The translations under genes and the position numbers were made by a program. A stretch of 64,000 bases of DNA from the NCBI GenBank assembly GCA_027625915.1, contig JANTQA010000012.1, forward strand, positions 10,066,501 to 10,130,500, written 5' to 3'. Shown one piece after another: positions 48,317-59,103 of the stretch; the first letter of the stretch is position 1, and each line of letters begins with the position of its first letter. Origin of the DNA: Anaeramoeba flamelloides. Its lineage: Eukaryota; Metamonada; Anaeramoebidae. The notes beneath the pieces were generated by a model. The model saw nothing but the letters and a program-made list of their open reading frames with translations, was not told the DNA's origin and did not search any database.

Positions 48317-51300
48317 GGAACCTAAGGAACTGAAGGAACCCAAACAACTTAAAAAGGAGAATTCGGAAAAAGTAAAAATTATAATTTTTCGGGGAAAAAA
48401 TTGAAATAGAGAAAAAAAGTGAAACACAGTTTTTAATTGGTAACCACTTAGGAACCTGAAAAAAAAAAAGAAAAATCAACTCAAAGAAGAAACAAATTAA
48501 CTTCAAAGAATAATAATTATATTATTTTGAATCAAATCTATAAACAAAAACAATTTCAATCTCCTTGGTTATCGAAATTTGATGAGATGTTTTGTAGATC
48601 TCAAAAATAGTCAATTTTTTGAATAATTGATCAAAAAAAGAAAAATTCATACCAAAAGACAGTATTTTTAAAAACTGTTATTTTGTTGAAACTTCCATTT
48701 TGTCTTTAATTATTTATTTATTCTTTTATTAATAGATCTTATTTTTCATTTTCAGTTTCTATTAAAGGTTCACAATTAAAAATTTGATTGAATTTTTTTC
48801 CCCGTTTAATTTTTTTTAAAAAATGATAAAATAAAAAAAACAAAAAAAAAAATTAATTTTTGGGTTTCTTAACTTGAAAAAAATTTTTTAAAAAATTATC
48901 AAGTGCATTTAACATTTATCCTCATTTTAAATCAGAATGTGTTTTATCATCTTAAATATCGATAAAAAAATAATAAAAAACACCCCCTTGTTTAACAATT
49001 CTGAAATATAAGGTCTTTTTTTTTTTTTTTTTTTTTTTTTTTGTGGGGATATTATCAATAACAGTTAGTTGCATTTATTCACAAAAGTTGAAGAAATTTA
49101 ATTGCGTTTTCAATTGTTAACAAAACGAAGATTGAAAAAATAATAATTTTTATTGTATTTGAGAGTTTATCATCTCTTATCTTTACAATTTAATTTTTTT
49201 GGTTATTCTTTTCTTTTCTTTTATTTTTTTACAAGATGAAAAAAGATTTTTTTGATTTACCAAAAAATAATTTTTAATTATTGAAAATTTCTTTGGTTAG
49301 GCTAAATGTGAAAAATTGAAAAGGAAATTCTTTTTATTTTTTGAATAACTCTTCAATTAATGTCAACCTTTGAAAATAATTCTTAATAAAAATATTTTAT
49401 TCAAGTATTTGATAAAATAACTCATACAAAAACTTATTTTTGTCTATAGAAGTTTTCTAAATGTTACAATTTTTTTTTTCTATTTTGTATCCTTAAAAGC
49501 ATAAATTTTTTTTTTTTTTTTTTTTTTCTTCTTTAAGAGTATCCTCAACACAATATTAATTCCAAGGACGATAATATTATATAAAATACTATTTATTAAT
49601 ACCACTTTATTTCATGAAAAAAATTTATATTAAAAAAATCAATAAACGTGAAATGAGCCTATTGAGAATAAAAAAGAATAAAAAAAAAAATAGTAAAAAA
49701 TGATCAAATTTAAACAAAAATTCTTTTGATTTTTTACCATTTAATAATTTTCCTCAATTATGTTTTTAAAATCGATTACTAAGACTTTTTTTAATATTTT
49801 TTTGGAGAATTTAACAACAAAAATATAGAAATAAATTTTGTTAATTATATTTTTCCATACTTTCTCAAAAATTTTCAATTTTGTAAATTTTTTGAATAGA
49901 AAAAAAAAAAAATTTATTAACCATTTATTAAAAATTTCTTTTTAAAATTTAATTATATTGTTTTATAAAAAAATTTTAACATAAAAAATAATAGAATCTA
50001 CACAAAAAGTTAACCTTTCAATCGAAAAAACACAATTGCTTGAGGAATTGCTTGAATTAACTAAGCAAATAGCAAAACTGTTGGAAAAAAATCATAAAAA
50101 AACAAATATGGGTAAAATAAAGAGTTTCATAAGATCAAAACAATTTAAAAATAAAACTGAGCAAATCAAAAGCAAAATTGAAAAATTGATACAAAATTTA
50201 AATGAAATTACATCGGATGATGTCTTATTTGATCGAAATTTTTTAGATCAATTTGATTCAATAAATGATGATAATTCACTCATGGAACTATTTAAAATAT
50301 ATAAGCAAGTTTTATTTAGAAATCAAAAGTTTTCAAAAGATGCAAGGAAATTCCTAAAAAACTGTGAAAAGATCATTAAAGATAATATTAAAAAATACCC
50401 ATTGGCCATCTTTTCTGAATTACACCGAATCAAATATAAACAAAATCAAAAGGAAACAATACTATTACGTTTAGATGTAACCAATTTTGAAAAAGTGATC
50501 AATTCATGTGATAAGTATATTAAAAATTTCAAATGGTATGAAGAAAAAAAATGTTTATGTGGGTTAGAACTGGAAATAATCCAACAGCTAATCCTGTCAT
50601 CATCTGGAATTGTAATATTCATCAACATTAGCCAACCAGTACAACAGCAATTCAGAGAATTAATTGAACTTTATCAAGATCTTATCAAAATCCCAAAAAA
50701 ACATTTTAAAAAGAGAATGGGCGAATGGAAGAGCCACTTAGAGAAAAAGAAATCTAAATTTCTTCTGCATAATGTAAATTATTATGATCAATTGCCAAAA
50801 TGTATATATAAAAAAAAAACCAACAGTAATCAATCTTTCCTTACAAAAAAGGAAATAATTGAAAATTTTGAAAATAAATACCTTACCGAAAATGAGAATT
50901 ATACTTCTCAAAATAATATCGCATTATCAAAAAATCAAAATCAAAATGAGAAAGAAATCGAAAAATTAAAAAAAGAAATTGTTTTATTAAAACTGATGAA
51001 ACAAGATCAGGGCGAAAATTACTCAATTAACCAAGTAAACAAATTAAATGATTTAAAAAGACATTTTTTTGGATTTCTCGAGCAAAAATATAAGAATTCA
51101 AATTCCACTAATGAAAATCTACCGCAATTGAGGGAATTATTTAATCAAATCATCCAAAAGAAAAAACGAACAATTAAAGACAAAGTTGAATTTGAAAAAA
51201 ACAAAAAAAATAATAAAATAAAAATTTTTAAGAATGATTCATTATTTGAGTACGGTATACATTGTATTTCATCCGGTGATGAATCACCCCTTGAAAATGA

Positions 51301-51418
51301 AGATATAATCACCCAGGTTATATCCTTTAAAAAAACACATAAAAGAAAAAATTTTAATTTGAATATAACTTGCGGATCGCAGAGTGATGATGAGGGCAGT
51401 GGATTTGAAAACGATTAA
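45955..51418 (+). CDS. Protein with MLKL/HeLo-like N-terminal helical bundle, two exons
   Basis: Exons 45955-46123 and 49995-51418; intron 3871 bp, donor GTACGT, acceptor AATAG, phase 1. Predicted 530 aa. Residues 1 to about 130, built across the splice, are an all-helical region with the layout of the MLKL N-terminal four-helix bundle (HeLo-like): amphipathic helices ENLKLLLENLKMCIDCLQQI and LLEELLELTKQIAKLLEKNH, then a basic break (KKTNMGKIKSFIRSKQFKNK) and a last helix. In MLKL and fungal HeLo proteins this bundle inserts into membranes to kill cells; in plant and other relatives it is often the N-terminus of immune proteins. The middle (about 130-340) matches nothing I know and includes HRIKYKQNQKETILLRLD and CLCGLELEIIQQL. 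The C-terminus has a Lys-rich coiled segment and an acidic Ser-rich tail (SSGDESP, SQSDDEGSG). No kinase domain follows. Gene sure, family moderate, killing role only inferred. Confidence 0.8.
46918..47457. mobile_element. Non-autonomous relative of the Tc1-like element
   Basis: Left end tataaacccaattccaaaaa; right end, inverted, aaatttttgaaatttagtttata in 23 bases ending near 47457. Both resemble the ends of the transposon at 59104-60166. The inner part is repeat H in inverted orientation (47150-47420). About 540 bp, TA-flanked, non-coding. Confidence 0.5.
48390..48804. mobile_element. Family C MITE, copy 2
   Basis: 415 bp. Left end cggggaaaaaattgaaatag; right end, inverted, gattgaatttttttccccg. 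The body shares gaaacacagtttttaattgg and aagaagaaacaaattaactt with the copies at 43790 and 18800. Lies in the MLKL-like gene intron. Confidence 0.75.
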
Positions 51419-52087
51419 ATCATTTTAACTTTTTAAATCGATTGGTTCATTGGTATATATATATCCATCATAAATCTCGCATTACCCCCAGGTTGATTAT
51501 ATAAAAACGGTTTTTCAGTAACTGATCCCAGTTTTATTGAAGAAATAAAGCAAATTAAATGAGTTTAATTCAGTATTCTTCTCAAAATAAAATTTCAATT
51601 TGTCGATCTTGATCATTTTTACCCATTTTGTCCATTTTTTCTCATTTTGTCAAGATTTTTTTTTCTTTTTTTGATTTTTTTTCATTTTTATTTACAAAGG
51701 TTCAATATGAAAAAAAAAATTGTTTGAAAACTCCAAATTAACTGTAAGAAAATTGTGTCTTTACAATTTCTTATAAAATTAATACATTTACTAATAAAAA
51801 ATCTTATTGTCTAAGAAATTTTAATTTTCCAAAGAAATTGAGAAAATTTGCACGAGACGTTCCAATGAAAGTTCACAATTTTTTTTTAACCTTTAATTTT
51901 TTTCGAAAATTTAAAAGTTTGTTAAGGTATTCCTTTTAGTAATATTGACTATACCCAAAAGTTAATTATTTCTCTTATTTCAAAACAAGTGTAGTTTTAT
52001 TTGATGATTAAATATAAAGTGACTTTTTCATTTTTGGCTGGGTACTTTTGAGCGTTATGTTGTTTCAATATACAACCAGTTCCACTT

Positions 52088-52256
52088 TTAAGGCACAAAC
52101 TTTCAACAAAATATAGGGCACAAAAAAATCTCAAATTAAGGCATAAAATTCAAATTCTAATAAAATAATTTGTCTAAAAAAAAAATTCCAAAAAATGGGC
52201 CTTTAATTTAAAATTTTTTTTTGCGCCTTAAATTTCATTCAAAGTTTGTGCCTTAA
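52088..52256. mobile_element. TTAA-flanked GGCAC MITE
   Basis: 169 bp bounded by TTAA. Left end TTAAGGCACAAACTTTCAAC; right end, inverted, caaagtttgtgccttaa. A second inner pair (aattaaggcataaaattc and gggcctttaattt) suggests a compound structure. A relic lies near 14070-14200. Confidence 0.65.
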
Positions 52257-52260
52257 GGAA

Positions 52261-53453
52261 GTAAGTACATTTTACCATTTTGAAAATTTTTAATTGTGTT
52301 AACATTACTGAAAAAATATTTTTTGAGTGCCACCAGATATTGAAACTTTGGAACCAAAACACCACCCACTAGTCTATTTGTGAATGGAATCAAAGTAATT
52401 CAGAGTTGAATCTTAATTTTTTCAATTTTTTGAACATTTTTTTTGATTCAATTTTTGATTTTATTAAATTATGTTTTGGATCTAGAAATGTGTTTATACC
52501 AATGATCGAAATTAACCAAACAGTAAACCAACAAAATATACCCGAAAGGGTGTGTGCATTTGAAACAAATATTTTATTTTAGAAGACCAAACACGAAAGA
52601 TCACCATTCCAAATAAATTTGTTGAAATCATTGTGGAAAAAAAAAAAATCAATAAAAACCTATTTTTGAAGATTGGTTTTCTTTATCTTCTTAGTTTGTA
52701 TGAATACAAACTATTTATAACCATTGAATTTCTCGCCCCATAACTATTTATTACTATTTTAAAAAACCTTTTGTGACAAATTTGCTTTCAAAATTCTTTT
52801 TTAAAATATTTTTTTCAAACAAAGCCAAAACAAGGAATACTATTTCAAAAATTACAATAAAGGGGTTGAATTCTTGGAATCAAAAAACAGTTACAAAAGA
52901 TTCAAATCAAAATAATACAGAAATTCAATAATAAATTTCAATCAGATTCAGAATTTTTTTGAGTTTTCCAATTTTAATGGAAAATACATAATTATCAAAT
53001 TAAACGAATTTGTCGAATAAACCCCTATTCTCAAGAAGAATTCAAAAAATATCTGATTTTCTGAACCCAAACTAGAATTAGATGACATAAATGAAAATAT
53101 GATTTTTAAATTCATTTTGGAAATTCTTTCGAAATAAACAGTAATTTGTTTATTAAAAATTTTCCAAATAAAATTTTTTCATAAAGAATTAAAAATAAAA
53201 CCAAATAAAGAATATTTAATTGTGTTAAATGTTATAGATAAGATCAAGTAAAAAATGATTTTTATTTATTTTTTTTTGATCAATTTTTTCATTTTTTTGA
53301 TTTGCGTTTTTTTGTTGGTATGAAAATACCTATTACTAGAATATATTCCACTCTAGTATTTATGAAAATATCAATGTATTCGACTAAAGAAATGATTTGA
53401 ATAATTAAGTTTCACATAAATGGTGGCACTCAAAAAATGAAAAATGTACTTAC
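52261..53453. mobile_element. 1.2-kb DNA transposon relic with GTAAGTAC ends, copy 2
   Basis: 1193 bp, colinear with 10705-11912. Left end GTAAGTACATTTTACCATTT; right end, inverted, aatgaaaaatgtacttac. The ends give a TA target site. It begins four bases after the MITE at 52088-52256. No surviving frame; probably an old non-autonomous element. Confidence 0.7.
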
Positions 53454-53589
53454 CCCCTTAAAAGTGAAATTTATTGAATTATTTTAAGATATATTATAAG
53501 GTATTTTCCAAAAACATAGGCATTTTTTTTTTTTATCATTTCATAAAAAATAATCTTTTCTAGTAAAGGTATTCGTTAATTGACAATAG

Positions 53590-54130
53590 GAAATTAAGTG
53601 GAATATTAATATTTGATTGAATCAAATGACTAAGGTATTTATTTCAAAATATATAAGTTGAAATATTTACAAAAAATGATAAAAAAAATAATAACACTTT
53701 ATTTGGTGAAAATAATGTACAACCAATTTCAATAAAAAAACTGGAAATATGGAAAGAGTACAAATGATTTTTTAAAAACTAAAACGTATTTATATGTTTT
53801 TAATTCTATTTGGAAATTTTTCGATTTTAAAAAAGTTATAAAAATGTTTTTTTGGATCAAAAAGAAAATAATAAACACCAATTTTAACCACAAAAAAACA
53901 TTTGATAAAATCGAGATCAGAAATATTAAGATTCTTTATTTATGTAATACAATACTAAGAAACAAATTGAATGATTACAAACAACAAATAAATTGTATTT
54001 AATTATTTTGGATATCTAAATACTTTTTTGAAGATTGAGTTTATGAGAGATATTTTAAAATAAATTTGTCACTCTTTCTGGGAAATAGCTTATATAAATA
54101 ATTAATTTATATTTCAAAATATATTTAAAA
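53590..54130. repeat. Dispersed repeat D, copy 3 (partial)
   Basis: Matches 440-930 in the same orientation: tttgattgaatcaa, aataaaaaaactggaaatat and tattttaaaataaa appear in the same order in both. Confidence 0.5.
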
Positions 54131-54166
54131 ATAATTAAAATTAAATCGATATTTTTTACCTATAAA

Positions 54167-54658
54167 ACAATGATCAAAAAAATCCGTATCTCATGAATAA
54201 AACCTGTATTTCAGTATAAAATTAATGTTTAAACATATAATCCGTGTTTTTTTCTTTCATATTAAAAAAACATCTTAAAAACAATAAAATAGTATACATA
54301 TGACCATATTAATTTTGAAAGTAAACATCTGGTTATTTTAAGTTAATTTTAAATTCTGAATTGGGTTTGTTCTTAAATTTTTCATAATATTCGAAATTTT
54401 TTTGATTTGTTTTTTTTAAGGAAAATTTTTGAAAAATTTACTCTATTTTTTGAGATAAATTATCACTTTTGATATCCTTTAATTTTAGAATATTTTTTTT
54501 GAATAATACAACCTTTAAGAAACCAAACACCATATTTACTTATTATTTATTGATGGTTTCTTTAGTCTGTTTACTGTATTGGTTTCTTGATATAAAAAGA
54601 AATTCAACTTTTAAATGAAATATAGATCAAACTTTTCTGTGTGGGTATTTTAACAATA
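54167..54658. mobile_element. Diverged copy of the 478-bp Tc1-type MITE
   Basis: Inverted relative to 43247-43724. Shared landmarks are tataatccgtgtttttt, tttgaaagtaaa followed by tctggttatttt, and aaatttactctattttttga with gataaat. Both ends are worn. Confidence 0.6.
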
Positions 54659-55788
54659 TGTAATAAAAAGGAAAAATTGAATTAATTATACATCTTGCAC
54701 TTTATTTGAAATGAAAATTAAAAGTATTCAACACTGAAAGGATCATAAATTCCTCTTCATTTCACTCTGAATATCTAAAACATACATATTTTTCAATTAT
54801 TTTGATAAAACTTGACTTTCTAATTTCAAAGAAAAAATACATTCTGAATACAACCACTCTAAAAAAGTATGTACCCAAAGTTTTTTAAGTGTGTTTTAAA
54901 GTTCGCGGTTTACTCATTTCAAGTCGTTCCTAAATCACTTCATCAATCATTTAAAATACTAAATTCCAAAAAAAAATTCATTGAATCGACCTCGATTTTT
55001 TTTTATCAATTCTTTAATAATGAACCAATTTTGATATAATTCTATAATTGATTTTGTTATCACAAATACTACTCGAATTATAAGAAGAAAAATACAAGAT
55101 CTATCAGCTCTTCAAAATATTAAATAAAGGGGTTTTATTGTAAAAATAAACCCATAATACAATCTAAAAAAATATAGAATAATACGTATTATTAGAGATC
55201 TGAAATAATTCTTTTTTATAGACTAATTCAATTTCATCTAGGTAGAATTCATTTTGAGTATTTTATATGACTAAAATTCAATTTTTAAATTTATTTGTCA
55301 AATTAAAAACTTTTTAAAAATCAAAGTACATTTTGGACAAATAAAAAAATCCAAATAAACGAAATTTTCAAAGAGAGACAATACAATAAATCTCCAAAAC
55401 TCACACCCAAGAACAGCTATTACAACACACCTCTGTAAATATTGCTTTAGTTTTGAAATAGTTCCAAGATAAGAGGATATATTACCTAACGAAGAAACAC
55501 TAAAAATTGTAAAGTGCAGAAGAATATTTTGAGGTAAAAAAAAAATTTCCATACTTTAATTATCAAAACTTAAAAAAAAAAAAATAAACTCATTAAAATA
55601 TAACTTTCTTATCTTTACAAATATACCAAATTGTTTACAAATACAGGAAAAATAAACCACAAATTTTTAATCGAGGTCGATTCATTCTGAATAGTTATTT
55701 TTTCTAAGAAATAATTTTTATTTCAAACATTTCTTCTATTTTGTTTTTGCTTTGAAAACGCTAGAAGGACTTGTGTTTCTTTGAGTAA

Positions 55789-56280
55789 ATGTCATTTACG
55801 ATCCAAAATGTAGCATACAAAACTGGATCAAAATCAAAAACAAGGGGATATTCTTTATATTTTGGTAAAGCCAAAATTATTTATCAGCAAATAACAATAC
55901 CAACACGGGTAATTGAAGAAGTCAAACTCAACCTCAACTCTCTTATCATTTTAACACACCAATACGAATATTATTTCCTAACCGATTATAACCGTAAGAA
56001 CGTCTCTAAAGTTAAGTCATATTTCAAGCGATTTGCACCAAGAGCAAAGATATATACAAACCCGAATCTGAAAACGCTTCCTGATTGGGTTTTTCAAACT
56101 TTTGATGGAGAACTTCTACAAAATTTGCAAGAGGTCCACAAGTCTTTTTTAGATCCCAAACAACGTGCAATTTCTTTAAATAGAATTGGGAAAAGCTTTC
56201 AAAAAATGAATGACAAGCAAAGCAAAGAACTTTTGATTCCACTGCTCAACGCTCTGCATTTAATTCTTCTTGATCAGTAA
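55789..56280 (+). CDS. Unknown 163-aa protein, possibly PH/GRAM-like
   Basis: Intronless open frame with richer codon use than the surroundings. I do not recognise it. Residues about 1-80 alternate beta-prone strands with a GYSLYFGKAKIIYQQ segment, IPTRVIEEVKL, SLIILTHQYEYYFLTD and a short helix (RKNVSKVKSYFKRF), a layout like a PH or GRAM fold. Residues about 100-163 look helical (LLQNLQEVHKSFL, SKELLIPLLNALHLILL). The stop codon overlaps cagtaagt, a good donor sequence, so the gene could in principle continue; but that intron would be phase 2 while all seven inferred introns here are phase 1, and no following exon is visible. Real gene likely; function unknown. Confidence 0.6.
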   Translation: MSFTIQNVAYKTGSKSKTRGYSLYFGKAKIIYQQITIPTRVIEEVKLNLNSLIILTHQYEYYFLTDYNRKNVSKVKSYFKRFAPRAKIYTNPNLKTLPDWVFQTFDGELLQNLQEVHKSFLDPKQRAISLNRIGKSFQKMNDKQSKELLIPLLNALHLILLDQ

Positions 56281-57048
56281 GTTACTAGTTTTGGATTTTG
56301 AATTTGTTTTTTTTACAATCCTTTTCTTTGACCATTTGCTAGTTCTTCGATGGCAAATGCTTTTTAGAAGAAAAAAAAATTTTTGTTTTATCTTTTTACT
56401 TTTGATATTTTCAACAAGTGTTTTCTAAAAAGTTTTCAAAAAATATCGATAAAACAGTGAACAACTTCGGTCAATGCTTTTTTTCCAGTACTTTATCAAA
56501 AATTTTTGGTCTCACTTTTATCAAACTACCTAACTTTTGTTTGCTTCAAAAAAATTGTTTCTTATTCTTTTGCTGCTTGGAATTTAATTTCACAAAACCT
56601 TTTCATTTTTTATCAAAAGCTAATATACTTTGACAATGTTTTTTTTGTTGTAAAAAAAACCACAAAAAATTATACTTTTTCTGAATAAAACTCGAGAAAA
56701 AATGGTACACACCTACAAAAAAAAGAAAACAACCCTACAGAAAACTACCGTCAAAACATTTTCAACACCTTCATTTGGGTCCTGCTTTTAGTCACTATTT
56801 TTTATTGTTTTTGAATTTTTTTCTTTTTTTATATTTTAACCAAAAGATTCTTTGGCCAAAAAATAAAATGATCTTCAACCAAACCAAAAAGATTCTTTTC
56901 ACAAATAACAGAAAAGGAATATTGAAAATTTCCAAAATAAAAAGATTGTTTGTCAATAAATCTTTCTTATTGCGACCAAATTAAAATTCAAAAACAAATA
57001 CCAACACTTAAATTTTTTTGGCTTTTTGTTCAAAAATATGTCTATTAC

Positions 57049-57135
57049 TACTGTTCGAAAAAAGTGAGAACTAAAAATTTAAAAAAGTGTTACTCTTTTC
57101 AGTCATTTGAATGAAACTTTTTTAAAACAGCTACA
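57049..57135. mobile_element. Short AGTGAGT-family MITE
   Basis: Left end tactgttcgaaaaaagtgag; right end, inverted, acttttttaaaacagcta. TA flanks on both sides; about 87 bp. The compact form of the family also seen at 3718-4045. Confidence 0.55.
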
Positions 57136-57356
57136 ATATTTTTCAGAAAGTTTTTGAAATATGCACCACCAAGGTTTAATTTTTACTAAATTTTATCAAG
57201 AATTGAACTTATTGTGCATTTCCATGAGAATATTACGGATTCCAAACCAACTTTATTCTTAAAAAAATGGGAATAGTAAACACACCTTCAGTTTTGTTTG
57301 AGATCGCATTCTTTTTAATATTTGATCATTTTTAAATTAAAAAAAAATCAATTTTT

Positions 57357-57453
57357 TTAAGGACACGCTTTGTAGTTAAGTTTCAAAGGACAATTAAACA
57401 ATAAAGAAAAAAAGATTATATTATTATTGTTTGAGGAGATATGTCCTTAAGGA
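57357..57453. mobile_element. Possible TTAA-type mini-element
   Basis: Left ttaaggacacgctttgtag and right, inverted, gaggagatatgtccttaa share TTAAGGACA ends. Very short, and another atatgtccttaa at about 58160-58172 could be the true partner, so boundaries are uncertain. Confidence 0.3.
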
Positions 57454-58740
57454 TTTTCAAGAGAGAGCAAATCATATTTCCAATTAAATAAGAAAATTTT
57501 AGATTCAAAACAAATAAATATGATTCATTGTTAATTAAAGAATAATAAAAAGGTATTATTTTTCTCTCAACAGTTAGATTTATTAAATTTTTTTATTTTT
57601 TAAAAAATAAATGAATTTTGGTTGTTAAACAAAAAATCAAAACACTGCTTTCCACTTTATTATTTTATTAAAAAGGTTCAATTAATAAATATTAAAGAAA
57701 ATATCAATGAAACGAGAAAAATTGAGTAAAGTATTATTTGAAATTATAAAAACAAATTAAAAACACCCGAATTAAAATTTTTAAAAGAAATATGGAAAAT
57801 ATTCCAAAATTCAGAAATTAAATTTTGGAAAAATTTATTATTTTGCTACAAGGAAAAAATAAATTCTAAAAATTAAAGTTAGCCAAAACTACATATTGGA
57901 TTCCAGTTATACATCTTTTATAAATTATTTTTTTCCAAGTTATGATAATTTTATGTAATTGGGAAAAGATAGCTAATAAACTCATTAAGATTTGAATACC
58001 CCGCCTTTTCAAAATTACCAACCTTTGAAAAAAATACGACTATTTTTAGGTGTATTTTTTTATTGAAATAAGTTGCAATGAATGAATTTTAGATTGAACA
58101 TTAAGAAAGAAAAAAGAATAAATGTTAAAGCAATTTGCAGAAAAAAACAAGGAATATATATATGTCCTTAATAAAATTAAGCACTATTTTTTTCTGATTA
58201 ATATTTTCGAAATTAAGTTCATAACTTAATTCAATTAACCACTGTGATAATTTTTTTAGAATAAAAACACTCTCAACTTTTGAATATCGAAAATATTTTT
58301 TGAAATTACTGTGAACTTTTTTATTTTTTTTTGAAAAATTTGGGTTGAGAAAAGTTTGAAATCAATGAATAAGTTGATATATTAAATTAGAATGCTTTTC
58401 CAGAAAGTTTATCCTTTTAGTACAACTTTTTTTTTAATTTTACCATTTAAAACTAAAAAAAAACATTTGAGTACCAAATTAGTGCCTTTTGTGAAAAGAA
58501 AATTCCCATAATTTAGAATTTGTTTTTGTAAATGAGTTAAAACAAGATAGTGAATCAAAAAATATACATAATTTCAACTTTGAATTCAATGATTTTGGCA
58601 AAAAATGTTTTCAAGAAAAAGTTAAATTGAAACTTTATATATTTTTATTTTTTCATTTAGTTTTTTTAATTGTATTAATGGAAAGTATTTGATCAGTTTT
58701 CCATTTTTAGTGTTTTTTGGGTCGTAGGGACATATATAAA

Positions 58741-59000
58741 TTCAAACATGGAAAAAAATAAAATTTTGTAAATAAATATTTTTTATAATTGACCTTTGAA
58801 GAACAAATAAGAAATAAGTAGTATAATAAAAATCAAAGAATAGTTGATATACGTAATGAAGCTAAACTAATTAATCTTATTATTTTCATAAAAATTGAAA
58901 AACTAAATTTCTTTGGTACACACACTGAAAAAAACAACAATGTACATTTTGATCTTCAAGATCAAAGATCAAAGAAAATTCGAATAGAAATCAATATAAT
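58741..59000. repeat. Dispersed repeat D, inverted partial copy
   Basis: On the minus strand this reads through the same landmarks as 1-43 and 205-430: tgatttctatt, gatctttgatcttga, atatcaactattctttgat and ttatttgttcttcaaaggtc. Confidence 0.6.
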
Positions 59001-59103
59001 TTTACTACAATCATTCTCGCTGTTTCAATAACATTAGAAAAACACGTTTTTACTTTGTGACTTTTGATCTTTCTTGAGAAAAAATTTTACAAATGAATTA
59101 GTA

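Larger units (their letters stand above)
46124..49994 (+). other. 3.9-kb intron of the MLKL-like gene
   Basis: T-rich start (18 T soon after the donor) and A-rich end. It holds a Tc1-related element (46918-47457), TA and TG/CA-type microsatellites (46906-46922 and about 47455-47520), family C copy 2 (48390-48804) and a 27-T run (49016-49042). Frames at 46573-46815, 47964-48176, 48197-48427 and 48267-48506 have no domain. Confidence 0.7.
51419..55788. other. Intergenic repeat region
   Basis: No gene supported. Holds a TTAA-flanked MITE (52088-52256), the second 1.2-kb GTAAGTAC element (52261-53453), part of repeat D (53590-54130) and a diverged copy of the 478-bp Tc1-type MITE (54167-54658). 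The minus-strand frame 55298-55552 has no domain. Confidence 0.5.
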
